A stretch of 64,000 nucleotides of DNA from Rebecca billardiae RCC1528 (GCA_965240325.2 OZ251243.1:372001-436000), one strand, 5' to 3'. Positions 41,810 through 56,311 are shown, counted from the stretch's first letter. Numbers and translations: made by a program. Notes: a model not told the origin generated them from the letters alone.

Positions 41810-44065
41810 ATGAGCCGCGGCAGCGTCTGCGGCATGCAGCGCGCGGCGAGCCTCGGGTCTGAGCACCCGGAGGAGTGGACACCGCCGCTCTCCGCGCACT
41901 TCGAGACGCCGAGCGCCGCCGGGGCCGCCTTCTCGCCGCGGCTGCGCGTGTCCAAATGCGCGCCGCTCGCCTCAGCCTCCAACGCGTCGTCGGGCGCCGC
42001 GTCGCGCACGGGCTCGCTGCCAGCGATGATGAACGTGGCGTTCCCGATCGACATCTCGGCCGCGCCCAGCGCGGCGCGACGCGTCTTCGCGCTCGAGCGC
42101 CGCTCCACCTCGCCGTGCGCCTCGCCGATGGCGCCGAGCTCCGAGTCGGCGCTCGCGCAGCCCGTCATCGCGCGCTCGCGATCGCCGACCGCGCCCGACA
42201 GGGCGGCCCGGCCGCCGCCCGCGGCGCCGGCGGCGGGCTCGCCGGCGCTGCGTAAGCGCAGCGTCTCGGCCTCGGCCACCACCTCGCTCTCGCCCCCGCG
42301 GCCCCAGCTGAGGCACCCCGGCGTCGGGCCGTGCCCCGCCGGCCAGCTGCCGCGGCCGCTCGCGCCCTCGCGCGACGCGCGCGCGGTGGCGGTGACGATC
42401 CAGTGGAGGGGCGGTGGCAGCAGCGTCTCGGTCCTGGGCGACTTTACGGAGTGGTCCACCCGCCTCCCGCTCTCGCCCGAGACGCCGCCGCTCGCGCTCA
42501 GCCGCAGCAGCAGCTCCTCCAGCCACGGCGGCGCGACCCCGAGCGGCGCGGCCACGCCCGGCGGCGCCGCGCCGGCCACGTCCTTTTTCGCGACTGTGCA
42601 CCTGCGGAAGGGGACGCACCACTTCCTCTTCGAGGTGGACGGGACGCTGTGCGTGGACGACTCGATGACCATCGTCCAGCTCGACGCGGACACCGCCGCG
42701 CCCACGCGCACCGTCAACGCCCTCGAGGTCGACGACGGCTTGGACTACGAGTCGGGCGCAGTGGCTGATCAGGCGGCGCGCGCGCGCGCGGCCGCGGGCG
42801 ACCGCGCGGCGGCGCCGATGTGCTGGGCGGCGCTTGCGCGCGGCGAGGGCGCCAACTCGTGGACGCCCGAGCCGCAGTTCAGCTCGGACCTCGACGAGGC
42901 CGCGCACGCCGTCTCCCTCTGGCAGGCGCCGCCCGCTCTGCCGCCGCACCTCGACGCCCCGCACGGTGTCGTGCGGCCCAAAAAAGGGTCGCTGCCGCCG
43001 GTGCCGCCGCGCGCCGGGGGGCCGGCGCAGACGCACGCCGAGCTGGGGCACGTGAGCTTCGGCCGGCCCGCCCTGCCCGCGCCGACTCTGCCGGCGCCGG
43101 CGCTCGCGCCCGCGGCGGAGGACGCGCCCACGCCTGAAACGGCCGCCCCTCCCGCGCCGGCCGCGCCGGCCGCGCCGGCCGCGCCGGCCGCGCCGGCCGC
43201 GCCGGCCGCGCCGGCCGCGCCGGCCGCGCCGGCCGCGCCGCCTCTGATGCAGCTGACTCTTGAGAGCCGATGGCGGGGGAAGCGGATCACGGCGGTGCTG
43301 TACAAGCCGACGGCGGCCGCGCCGCCGCCGCCGCCGCGCTCGGCCGTGCCCTCACGCCGCACGCTCACGCCCGCGGGCATCCGCGCCGCGGCGCAGCTCA
43401 GCGCATCGCGCGCCTCCTCGCGCGCAACGTCGGCGGCTAACACTCCTGGTTCCTCGCCGGGTGGCAGGGCGCACCGCGCGCCGCCGCCGCCCTCGCCCGC
43501 ACTCGCGTGCATCATGGACTCGCCCGTGCTGAGCCCGGTGGCGGGCGCGTCGGAGGCGGCGAGGGCTCTCGGCGCGGACGCGCCGCTGCAGCTCGCCTCG
43601 CCGATGAGGCTGCGCCCGCCCGGCAGCGGCTTCAAAGCCGGCGCCGCCGCCAAAGCCACCGCCGACCGTCCTGTGCGCCGCGCGACGACCACGGCCGCGG
43701 AGAGCGGCAAGACGGCCGCCGATGCCGTCGCGTCCGTGGGCGGCGGCTTCAGCATCTTCGGCGGCAGCCTCGGCCTGGGCGGCAGCAGCGCACTCGGCGG
43801 CGGCGGCGGCGCAAAGGACGACCTCCTGTTCGGCGGGCTGATGGGAGCAGACATGCCGATGCTCTGGATCGAGCCGCCAGTGCCGCCCGCGACCGCGCCG
43901 GCGCCCCGCCGCGCGCTCGACGAGGACGAGCTGCCGCCGCAGCCGACGCCAAAGGCGCAGTCGCGGCTGTGCGTGCGGCCGCGCGCGCGGGCGGGCGCTG
44001 ACGGGCAAATGACGACTGTCAAGTCCCCGCCACGGTCGCTCGGCGCGCGCAAGCCGAGCCTCTGA
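41810..44065 (+). CDS. AMPK/SNF1 beta-subunit-like protein with CBM48 and ASC domains
   Basis: 751 residues from ATG 41810 (MSRGSVCGMQRAASLG); ATG 41285 is possible. A Ser/Pro-rich N-terminus precedes a glycogen-binding CBM48 domain at about 185-300: VTIQWRGGGSSVSVLGDFTEW, then FFATVHLRKGTHHFLFEVDG. The C-terminal kinase-interaction (ASC) domain is recognisable as PPALPPHLDAPHG, then LGHVSFGRPALPA, and LMQLTLESRWRGKRITAVLYKP. An Ala-Ala-Pro run encoded by a 9 bp repeat sits inside this domain. About 270 further residues of low-complexity tail follow, far beyond the usual ~270-residue total of beta subunits. It would scaffold the alpha kinase and gamma subunit and bind glucan. No intron needed. 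Confidence 0.85.
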   Translation: MSRGSVCGMQRAASLGSEHPEEWTPPLSAHFETPSAAGAAFSPRLRVSKCAPLASASNASSGAASRTGSLPAMMNVAFPIDISAAPSAARRVFALERRSTSPCASPMAPSSESALAQPVIARSRSPTAPDRAARPPPAAPAAGSPALRKRSVSASATTSLSPPRPQLRHPGVGPCPAGQLPRPLAPSRDARAVAVTIQWRGGGSSVSVLGDFTEWSTRLPLSPETPPLALSRSSSSSSHGGATPSGAATPGGAAPATSFFATVHLRKGTHHFLFEVDGTLCVDDSMTIVQLDADTAAPTRTVNALEVDDGLDYESGAVADQAARARAAAGDRAAAPMCWAALARGEGANSWTPEPQFSSDLDEAAHAVSLWQAPPALPPHLDAPHGVVRPKKGSLPPVPPRAGGPAQTHAELGHVSFGRPALPAPTLPAPALAPAAEDAPTPETAAPPAPAAPAAPAAPAAPAAPAAPAAPAAPAAPPLMQLTLESRWRGKRITAVLYKPTAAAPPPPPRSAVPSRRTLTPAGIRAAAQLSASRASSRATSAANTPGSSPGGRAHRAPPPPSPALACIMDSPVLSPVAGASEAARALGADAPLQLASPMRLRPPGSGFKAGAAAKATADRPVRRATTTAAESGKTAADAVASVGGGFSIFGGSLGLGGSSALGGGGGAKDDLLFGGLMGADMPMLWIEPPVPPATAPAPRRALDEDELPPQPTPKAQSRLCVRPRARAGADGQMTTVKSPPRSLGARKPSL
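43153..43236 (+). repeat. 9 bp coding microsatellite (Ala-Ala-Pro)n
   Basis: About nine direct GCGCCGGCC units inside the ASC domain of the AMPK-beta gene. Confidence 0.92.
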
Positions 44066-44388
44066 GCCGACAGGCTGGGCGCAGCACGGGCACTCGGCGC
44101 GCGCCAACGGGCCGTGCTCCTTCAGAGGACGATACGACGTGATGATGATTCGCGGGATCGAGTTACGTGGGATGGACGTCGGTGTGGAGCCGTCGTCATC
44201 GCCGCGCTATACATGATGATGCGCTGATGAATATATAGCAGGAGCGCGGGCTCTGCCTATTCTAATTGACTGACTGTCATTAGCGGGCACCGTGAGATAC
44301 TTATTCATACTATTAGTATTACTAGTACCGTATCGACGGTTACCGGGCCAGGCGGCACCGAGACACACTCACAGCAGCCAGCGCGGTG
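44066..44388. other. Intergenic, nothing recognised
   Basis: 3' of the AMPK-beta gene up to the MITE target duplication. AT content rises here; no gene seen. Confidence 0.5.
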
Positions 44389-44843
44389 CTTATAGAGTAG
44401 AGGGGTCAGAGCCCCACTGGGGGGTGCGTGGCCCAAAATCCAACTACTTCCTGTCGTCTTGCAAGATGAGGCTCTCAAACTTCGGGATGTCAATATTCGC
44501 CTGAAATGAGCTGGGGTCACGCTGACAAGTTTTGCGAAAAAATATCACGTACATACTGGAGATATACGACCTCAATCTCGACGCGATCTCGGTAACATTA
44601 GTAGGGGAGATACACGATCTCCAAGGTGATCTCGCTATTTGCACCAGAATCGCACCGTCTAGATCACATTTTGGCAGTCTGAAATTGGCACAGGCGGATT
44701 CTACACCCTGGAATTAAGCCTTAACGCCTGCTAACTAGTTCGTCCAAGTAAATACCCGTGTGATAGTTCATGCTAAGAGATTTCGGGAGATTGTGGCACC
44801 CGAGAGTGTAACGGTCGGAGCTCTGACCCCACTACTTATAGAG
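44389..44843. mobile_element. MITE with 18 bp TIRs and 9 bp target duplication
   Basis: The element is 44398-44834 (437 bp). Left end TAGAGGGGTCAGAGCCCC and the right end, read inward as TAGTGGGGTCAGAGCTCC, match at 16 of 18 positions. The direct repeat CTTATAGAG flanks it at 44389-44397 and 44835-44843. The interior is much AT-richer than the surroundings and has no coding frame. A 9 bp duplication is typical of Mutator-like elements; the TAGNG ends would also fit hAT. Non-autonomous. Confidence 0.87.
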
Positions 44844-45800
44844 AATAATTGAAGAGAATAGAGTAGTCTAGAGCGTCAGCGCGTAACTTATAGCAGAGTG
44901 TGCCGAGCACAGGCGACACCGTGACTCCTACTCGACTGCTAGACCGAGCCAGTCCGGCTACGGGCTAGTCGCCACTGTGTGCGGTGCCAGCGTGGAGTTG
45001 GCGGCGTTCGACTGACTATCTGCTCTCTCTCTCTCTCTCTAGTTAGCGCTCTCACTCTCTCTTGCTGTAACTCTCTCTCTCTCTCCCTATTATATTGCCA
45101 ACTACTGCTGTCTGTCTGTCTACGACTACTAATATTGGGCCTCGTCGGTGATATGGCCTGACGGGCGCCACACGTCTAACACGAGTCGGGCGGTTGACAT
45201 CGGCTGATCGGCGGCTGGGCGCCGGCCCGGCGGCCCGCGACTGAGACACCGTCGGCTCGCCGGGCGGATGACTCAGTGCCCGATGACTCGGCCCGCGCCC
45301 GATTAGCGGATCGGCTCGCGGTCCTGCGGCGCCGTGACCCGTCTGTGGCGTGTGAGCCGAGCCCGAGCCCGTGTCGCCTGAGCACTTATTAATATATATG
45401 GGTAGTAGGCGCCAGGTCGCCAAGTGACTGACGACCGCCTGATGACTCACTCCGCGCCCGCCGCCTGATGATGATATATTATCGTAGTCGATATATCGGA
45501 CTACGCTGAGTACTGCACGACGAAGCTGGAAGCAGCAGGCCTCGTCAGCGGAGGGCACTGTCCGCGGTCGTCGTCAGCCGAGATATGATCGTGATGATTC
45601 CGCCGCGTCTCGTCACTGCCAAGCTCGGCGCCAAGCTCGCGACCAGGGACACGCGCTAGTGACGCTGGCCATCGCCGCCGAGCCCGAGTAGAACTAGACA
45701 GGTAGTCGGATGAGCTGCACACAGCCGCCCGCGAGGCGCGGCCGCAGGCCCGCCGGGGCACGCACGCGCTCACGGCTGCGCGCAGTGAGTCGTGCTCCCG
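44844..45800. other. Gene-free stretch with (CT)n tracts
   Basis: Contains CT microsatellites at about 45020-45043 and 45053-45085, AT patches near 45390 and 45470-45500, and otherwise short overlapping frames with no protein features. Confidence 0.5.
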
Positions 45801-46513
45801 CTAGGGCGCCCCTGGCATCTGCGGGTAGCTCCCCCGCTCGCTCGCGGCGCGCCCCTCCGCCGAGAAGGGCGCCACGTCCGCCAGGCAGCGCTCGAAGCAC
45901 GCGTCCAGCGCGGCGCGGCAGTTGGCCTCGCGGTCGGCACCGGAGGGCGCGGCCGCGCGGCCGCACTCTGAGCCTGGGTTCGACATGAGCGACTGCAGCG
46001 CCGAGCCGTACACCAGCGCGCGCTTGTCCACCCACGACGGCGCGTCTGCGAACGTGGCCATTGAGTACGCGCGCACCTGGAAAGCAAACGGTAATAACAA
46101 AGCCCCCCACCCATACGCGCGGCGCGCGCGCGTGCGCGGCGCGGCGGTGTGAGCGCTGTGCCAAGGCGGGTGCGCGCGCGCGTGTCGCGCGCGCACCTCG
46201 GTGCACGCCTCGTTCGGGCAGTCGAGCGCCCACGGGATCTGCGTGCGCACGCCCGGGATCCGCATCCCCTTGCGGCAGTGGTCGTACGCGTGCACCAGCT
46301 CGTGGCCCAGTGCGGACTCCAGCTCCGCCTGGGACTGCAGCCGGTCTGCGCACAGGAGCACGCGCGAGGTCTGCCGGGTGAGGGGTTAGGGTGAGGGGTG
46401 GGTGAGGGGTGAGGGTTAGGGTGAGGGGTTAGGGTGAGGGGTTAGGGTGAGGGTGAGGGTGAGGGTGAGGGGTGAGGGTGAGGGTGAGGGTTAGGGTGAG
46501 GGTGAGGGTTAGG

Positions 46514-46545
<32 letters not shown>

Positions 46546-47359
46546 TAGGGTGAGGGGTGGGTTAGGGTGAGGGTTAGGGTGAGGGTTAGGGTGAGGGTGA
46601 GGGTGAGGGTGAGGGGTGAGGGTGAGGGGTGAGGGTGAGGGTGAGCTCGGCCTGAGACTGCAGCGGGTCCGCGCACAGTGGCACGCGCGAGGTCTGTGGC
46701 GCGCGCGCGCGCGCGGGCGGGCGGGCGGGCGTGCGCGTGGGACGCGCCGCGCGCGCCTGTGCCCTGTAGTAGGCGCTGACGCCGTCGACGCGCGGTCCTT
46801 TAGGGCCACACATCACGCACTTGATGCCGCCGCTGAGCGCGTTGCACCCGCCGGCGCGGATGGCGCGGACGAGGAGCGACGGGCCGCTCTTCTCGAGCGC
46901 CGACTTGAGCCACGCCTCGCTGCGCGCCACCAGCGTCTTCTCATCCATTCCGCCCAGACCGCCGATGGGCGCTCCCAGCCCGCCGCCGCCGCCGCCGCCA
47001 AACGCGAGCGCGCCCGAGGCCGGCGGCGGCGGCGCACGCCAGCGGCTGTCGTCCTCGACGAGGAGCTCGCGCTCGTCCATCACGCTGTCGCCGAGCCCGC
47101 CGCCGACCGGCGTGAATGTGTCGCCGCCAAAGTCTGCGGCGTTGCCGTCGGCGCGTGCGCTCCCTCCCGCCTCGCTCGCGCCCGGCCACGCCGCGGCCGG
47201 CTCGCCTGTGGCGGCTTCGGCGGACCAGCCGAAGGGCGCGCTCTCGTCGCTCGCGCGGGGCGGGGGCAGGTGGAACTCGGGCTTCGCCGGCGTGCCGCCA
47301 AACGTGGCGAGGATACTTTCGCTGGGCGGACGTGAGGCGGACGACGTGTGTGTCGGCAT
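45801..47359 (-). CDS. ATP23: ATP23-like mitochondrial inner-membrane metalloprotease (M76)
   Basis: Exons 47359-46763, 46370-46197 and 46076-45801 give 348 residues. The M76 zinc-protease signature is ALGHELVHAYDHCRK; the family's upstream Cys pair (GIKCVMCGPKG) and the downstream CPNEACTEVRAYSMATF and CFERCLADVAPFS are in place. ATP23 trims the F1Fo-ATP synthase subunit and assists Fo assembly in the intermembrane space. The N-terminal ~120 residues are a low-complexity extension absent from the ~220-250-residue homologues. Intron 1 (46371-46762) uses a GC donor (AGG|GCACAG) and contains the telomere-like array and a partial exon 2 copy; intron 2 (46077-46196) is GT-AG. The gene diverges from 47513 with 153 bp between starts. 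Confidence 0.88.
46378..46643 (+). repeat. Interstitial telomere-like array in an intron
   Basis: About 265 bp made of intermixed TTAGGG and TGAGGG/GGGTGA hexamers and GGGTGAGGGG variants, G-rich on the plus strand, inside ATP23 intron 1. It lies exactly between the two copies of the exon 2 start. Confidence 0.92.
46644..46699 (-). pseudogene. Duplicated 5' part of ATP23 exon 2
   Basis: Matches 46321-46376 at most positions, including the CAG acceptor before ACCTCGCGCGTG. On the minus strand it reads TSRVPLCADPLQSQAEL, against TSRVLLCADRLQSQAEL in the real exon, then runs into the telomere-like array. It has no donor site, so it is a decayed exon copy and not a usable exon. Confidence 0.82.
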
Positions 47360-47512
47360 GGATCTCGGAGCCCGTCGAGACGTCCGCCGCTGCGCCACCG
47401 GACGCGGCGGCTGCCCAGCCAGGAGCAACCCGCGTGACTGAGGCTGGCCGCCATCGTGCACGTGCTCTCGGCCGGCCGGCCCGCTGCTTCGCGGCAGACC
47501 TCGGGGGTGACG
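47360..47512. promoter_or_regulatory. Bidirectional promoter region
   Basis: Only 153 bp separate the ATGs of ATP23 (minus) and the methyltransferase-riboflavin kinase gene (plus). Both promoters and 5' leaders must share it. No TATA box is visible. Confidence 0.55.
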
Positions 47513-47662
47513 ATGTCGCCGCGCCGCCGGCTGTGCTGCGCGTGCATCGCGAGCGCGCTTGCGCTGCACTCGGCGCCGGCGCGCGCGTTTGGGCTGGCGG
47601 GGGCGCGCCTGCGCCCACTCGCACTCGCCGCGCGCGGCGGCACGCGCGCCCTCCGCGCCGCG

Positions 47663-47699
<37 letters not shown>

Positions 47700-49352
47700 A
47701 CGAGCCCGCGGACACGAGCGCGGCGCACGCGCGCGAGGTGGTCTCACTCCACCGCCAGATCGCAGACTCCACGGCCCCGTCCGCGCCGGGCTCGAGCGCC
47801 GCGCGCGACGGCTCGGCGGCCGCGCACATCGCGCGCCAGGCGGCCGTTTTCGACGAAGCCTCCGCCTTCTTCGCCTCCGACGCGGCGTGCCCGGAGGACG
47901 TGAAGCCGCGGCTCGCGCGCATCGCGCGGCTGAGCGGGCTGCAGCCGGGCGACTCCGCCGTCGACGTGGGCTGCGGCACGGGCGCGCTCGTCCCCTTCCT
48001 CGCGCGCGAGTGCGGCGTCTCGCTTGCCGACCTTGTAGGCGTGGACGTTTCTGCGAAAATGCTTGCCGTGTGTGCGGAGCGGCACGCGCCGATGCGCACG
48101 GCGTGCGCGGACGTGGTGGCGTGGGCGGAGGCGGAGGCGCGGGCGGGGCGCGCGGGCGCGCACCGCGCCGTCTTCTTCAACGCGTGCTTCGGCAACATGC
48201 ACGACCAGCGCGCCGCGCTGCGCGCCGCCTCCATCGCGGCAGCGCCGGACGGGGCGCGCGTGCTAGTAACGCATCCGCTGGGTCGGGCTTTTGTTGAGCG
48301 GCTGCGCGCGGAGGACCCGAGCGTGGTGCCGCACGGCGTGCCGGGCAGCGCGGAGGAGGCGCGCGCGCTCGCAGAGGGGCTGCCGCTGCGCCTCCTCGAG
48401 CTGCACGACGAGCCCGACGCCCCGGAGCCGCCGCGCGGCGGCGGCGGCGAAGGCGGCGGCGGCGCGCCCGCCGCGGGGTTCTATGCCTGTGTCTTTGAGC
48501 AGTGGCGGCCTCGCGCGCTGCCGCGCGTGCGGCTGCTGCGCGGGGCGGTGGCGGAGGGGTACGGCCGCGGCTCGCGCAAGCTGGGCATCCCGACGGCGAA
48601 CCTCAAGGAGTCCGCCTTCGCCGGCGCGCTCCGGCCCGTGCCCACGGGCGTGTACTTTGGGTGCGGCGCGCGCGCGCGGCGCCGCGCGCGGCCTCGCGCC
48701 GCCGCGCGCTTACTACACTCCGCGCGCGCGCGCGCGCGCGCGCGTGTCCGTCCGCGCCGCAGCTGGGCGGTGGTGGAGGGCGCGGAGGGCGCGGCGGGCG
48801 GCGCGGTGCACCGCGCCGTGGTCAACGTGGGCTACTCGCCCACCTTCGCCGGCGCGGAGAACGCCGAGAAGATCGTCGAGGCGCACCTGGTCCCACCGGA
48901 CTCTGGGCGCGCGTTCGGCCCGGACTTTTACGGCCGACCGATGCGGCTGCTGCTGTGCGGCCAGGTGCGGCCGGAGAAGAAGTTCGACGGCTTCGCGACG
49001 CTGCTCGCGAACATACAGCAGGCGCGCGCAGCCCCCCGCACGCACGCCCTCGCGCGCCGCCCGCCCGCAACGCGCGCCCCCCCCCAAAAACCCGCCCGCC
49101 TGCCGCGGCCGCGGCCGCGCGCCTGGGCCGCCGCGCGCCCCGTGTGCGCATGCGCAGGATGTGAGGGACTCTGTGGCTGCGCTCGGCGAGGAGCCGTTCG
49201 CCGCGTTCGCGCGAGACCCGTTCCTGGTGGCGGGGCTGCCGAGCGACGGCGCGGCCGGGCTGGCCCCGGGCGACGAGGTGCCCGCCATCTTCGAGGAGGT
49301 CGACTTTGCTCTGGCGCTCTCGGCGGCGCGCGCGCAGCGGCAGCAGCCGTGA
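47513..49352 (+). CDS. Methyltransferase-riboflavin kinase fusion, plastid-targeted
   Basis: Exons 47513-48660, 48763-49021 and 49158-49352 give 533 residues. A signal peptide (LCCACIASALALHSAPARA) ends before AFGLAG, the Phe motif of complex-plastid leaders. About 90-300 is a class I SAM methyltransferase with motif I DVGCGTGALVPFLAREC and VGVDVSAKML. About 335-530 is riboflavin kinase: VRLLRGAVAEGYGRGSRKLG, IPTANL, TGVYFGWAVVEG, AVVNVGYSPTF, EKIVEAHLV, FYGRPMRLLLCGQVRPEKKF. It makes FMN from riboflavin and ATP. The first intron is a multiple of three without stops and could be retained; the second uses a GC donor (CAG|GCGCGC). Linking of the two activities in one chain is unusual. Confidence 0.85.
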
Positions 49353-50031
49353 CCCGTCACGCGCGTGTGAGCGAGCGCCGCGGCCGCGGGGCCGCCCCCC
49401 CGAGGACTCCGCGCCCCGCGTGGCCCCGACGCTGCGCCCGCGGGCGTGCGTGCCGGGAGGGCGGAGCATACTCTGCACCGGGACGAGCGTGCCGCAAGTT
49501 GGCCGATCCGCCTTGCGCCCAGCGGACCAGCGGGGCCCCAGGGCTCGGTGGGCGCCAGCGGCATCCAGATACCGCGCCTGACAGTGACAACTAGTAACTA
49601 CGCGACTACGTCTACTGCTGCGCTGTCATCAATCACGCGCGTCGCCGCGTCGCGCCGCAGTGCGTCGACAGACTCTTTTACGACTGCTGCGGCGCGCTGA
49701 TCGCGAGTCTACGGTAGGCGTAGTATGATGTGACGATGACGGAGTCATCAGTGACGATGATCGATGCACGCAGCATATACACGCTGCCATATCTGGCAGC
49801 CTGCCAAGCGGCGCGCAGCACAGGATCCCGCCGCACCGTGACCGGTCGCCCGTGCCCCGTCCGCGCCGTCGCAGCGCCCCGCGCCCCGCTGCCTGATGGC
49901 GACGCGCCCGGCACGCCGGAGCCGAGTCCGCCCGAGTCAGCGCGGGGCTCCCCTCGCAGTAGTCGTACTCGTCGTAAGTCACTCGTCAGTCAGTGGATGA
50001 TACGGTGCGCGGGGCGGTCGGCGCGCGCCCC
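49353..50031. other. Intergenic between convergent genes
   Basis: 3' flanks of the riboflavin kinase fusion and of CDC48. No gene or RNA recognised. Confidence 0.5.
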
Positions 50032-53347
<3,316 letters not shown>

Positions 53348-56267
53348 ATGGATGCACGCGGCGCGGCACGCGGGCACCCCGGTCGGGCCCCGCGCGGCGG
53401 CGGGCGCTGGGGCGGCGGCGGCGGCCGCGGCTGGCGCGGCGGCGGCGCCCACGGCGGCGCACCCGCCCGCGGGCGCGGCCGCGGCGGCTCGTACCACCCG
53501 CCCGCGCACCAACACCACAAGCGCCCGCTGCCCGCGCCCGCGGCAGGCTCGTCGCATCGGCAGTGGAAGCGCGTGCGAACGGAGGAGACGGTCGCGCTGC
53601 CCGTCGCCGAGCACCGCGGCGCGATCGTCGAGGCGGTGCGCACCTCGCGCGTCGTCGTCATCTCCGGCGACACGGGCTGCGGCAAGTCCACGCAGGTGCC
53701 GCAGTATCTGCTGGATGCGGAGCCGGCCGCTTTGATCGCGTGCACGCAGCCGCGGCGCATCGCGGCGAAGACGCTCGCGCAGCGCGTGGCGCGCGAGCGG
53801 TGCACGCCGGTGGGGCACGAGATCGGCTACGCCATCTCGCGCGAGCACGCCGCCAAGCGCGGCACCACGCGCTGCACCTTCCTCACCGTCGGCCTACTGC
53901 TGCAGATGCTGATCTTTGACCGCAAGCGCCGGAGCGCGCCGCCGCAGCCGCCGCCGCCGCAGCAGCCGGCAGCGGCGGGCGCGGAGGAGGCGGCCGGCCC
54001 GAGCGGCGCGTGCGCCGAGGAGGACGCCGAGCTGCGCGGCGGGCTGCCGTACACGCACATCGTCGTGGACGAGGCGCACGAGCGGGACATCGACATCGAC
54101 CTCTTGCTGCTGTTGCTGCGCAGGCTCGTGCATCGCGCGGCCGCGGCCAGCGGGGAGGCGGAGGAGGGGGACGAGGAGGAGGGGGTCGAGGCCGACGGCG
54201 CCGAAGCCGAGCGCGCCGACGCGCCGATGCCGGACGCCGACGGCGCCGCGGCCGGCGCGCCCGCGGCCGGCGCGCCCGCGGCCGGCGCGCCCGCGGCCGC
54301 GCGCCCGCGGCGGCGCGGCTTGACAGTCGTGATCATGTCGGCGACGATCAACGTGCAGAAGCTGGTCGAGTACTTCTCCACGCCGCCGCCGCAGAGCGGT
54401 GCGCGCGAGGGGGGCCGTCGGCTCGTCTCCTCCACGCCGCTGCCGCGCCGCGCGCGCGCGCGCGCCGCGAGCTGACGGCCCGTGTCGCGCGCCGCCCCCG
54501 CCGCGCGCGCCGCCCGCCCGCACGCCCCGCCGAGCAGCGATCGACGCCGTGACGGGCGAGACGGTCCCGCTGCAGCTCAGCCCGCTCCCCGTGCCGCAGC
54601 TCGCCGTGGGCGCGCGGCTGCACCCCGTGACGGGTGCGCGCCACGACGAGGCTCCGCGCCCGCGGCGGTGGGGCGGGTGTGCCCGTTTCGCGCCCTTTTT
54701 TTCTTCTCCTTTTTCAATTCTCGCCCCGGTGTTGTGCTGGTGCGGCGAGGTTCCGCGCCCGCGGCGGTGGGGGGGGGGGGCGCCGTTTCGCGCCCTTTTT
54801 TTTCTCCTTTTTCAATTCTCGCCCCCCGGTGTTGTGCTGGTGCGGCGAGGCTCCGCGCCCGCGGCGGTGTGGCCGGCCGCGGCGCCGAGTGCGCGACGCG
54901 CCTCACCGCACAGCCGCGGCGGCGCCCCTCCCCCGGCCGCACCCGCAACACATCCCCGCGTGGCGGGCGCGCAACAGTCACCTACTTAGACGAGCTTGCC
55001 GCCGCGCTGCCGCCCGAGCAGCGCGAGATTGCATCTCGCGAGTGCAAGGCCGCCACAGCACCGCTCGCCGCCGCGCTCGCCGCGTCGTCCGCGGGCGGCG
55101 GCGCGGGCTCGGGCGGCGGCGGCGGCGGCGGCGCGCCGAGCGCGCGCGGCGTGCGGCTGAGCCCGCAGCTCATTGCGCTCGCCGCGCACGTGGTCGGCCG
55201 CCTGCCTCAGATCGTGGCACAACTGCACGGTGGCGGCGCAGCGGGCGAGGGCGGCGGCGGCGACGGCGCGGCGGGCGAGGGCGGCGGCGGCGGCGGCGCG
55301 GAGGGCGAGGGCGGCGGCGGCGGCGCGGCGTCCTCCGCCCGCGGCGCGGCGCTGCCGCCGGCCGGCGCGGCCGCTCTTGTCTTCATGCCCGGTGTGGCCG
55401 AGATCGCCGAGCTCACCAAAGCCCTCGCGGCGCTGCCGGCGGAGGCGGGCGCGGCTCTGCGCGTGCTACCGTTACATTCATTGCTGGACTCAGCGGAGCA
55501 GGCGCGCGCGCGCGCCCGCCCGCGCGCGCGAGGTGGTCTGCGCCGCACACCGCGCGCGCGCGCGCGACCACGCTTCGCACCTCGGGCGCGCACACACGCG
55601 CGCATCGCCCCGCCGCTCTGCAGCCCGCCGCCCCGCCGCCACACACACGGGAGCGAGCACGCGGCACGCGCGCGCACGCCACAGCACCCCAGCACTGACA
55701 CCGGCCCCCAAGCGCACCCGCCGCGCGCGCGCGCCGCCTGTCCGATGGCGCGTGTGCCTGCGCCTGCCCCGCTCTCGGCCCCGCGCCCCAGGAGCGCGTG
55801 TTCGAGACCGTGCCGCCCGGCGTGCGCAAGGTTGTGCTCACGACCAACATCGGCGAGTCTTCCATCACCATTCCCGACGTCGGTTACGTGGTCGACCTCG
55901 GGCTCGAGAAACTGCCGCATTTCAACGCGGGATCCAACATGGAAGCCATGCTGCTCTCGAGGTCGAGCAAGGCGAGCGCACGGCAGGTGCGCGCGGCGGA
56001 GGGCGAGGGGGCCCCGGCGCGCGGGCAGCGCGCGCTGGCGCGGCGGGCGCGGGCGCGGCACTCAGCCGAGAGCGCGCGCGCGCGCGCGCTCGCTCGCACC
56101 GCGCGCGCGCGCAGCGCGCGGGCCGCTGCGGCCGCGTGGGGCCGGGGGTGGCCATGCGGCTGTACCCGCGCGCGCTCGTCGAGGGCATGCCCGGCGCGGG
56201 CGGCGGCGCGGACGCGGGCGGCGGCCGCGCCGGCGGCGGCGCCGCCGAGTACGGCGCAGCGGCGGCA

Positions 56268-56311
<44 letters not shown>

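Noticed and set aside
46586-46643. Read-through of the telomere-like array as Thr-Leu/Pro-His coding sequence
   Set aside because: It is low-complexity readout of the hexamers; splicing across it restores the conserved ATP23 sequence.
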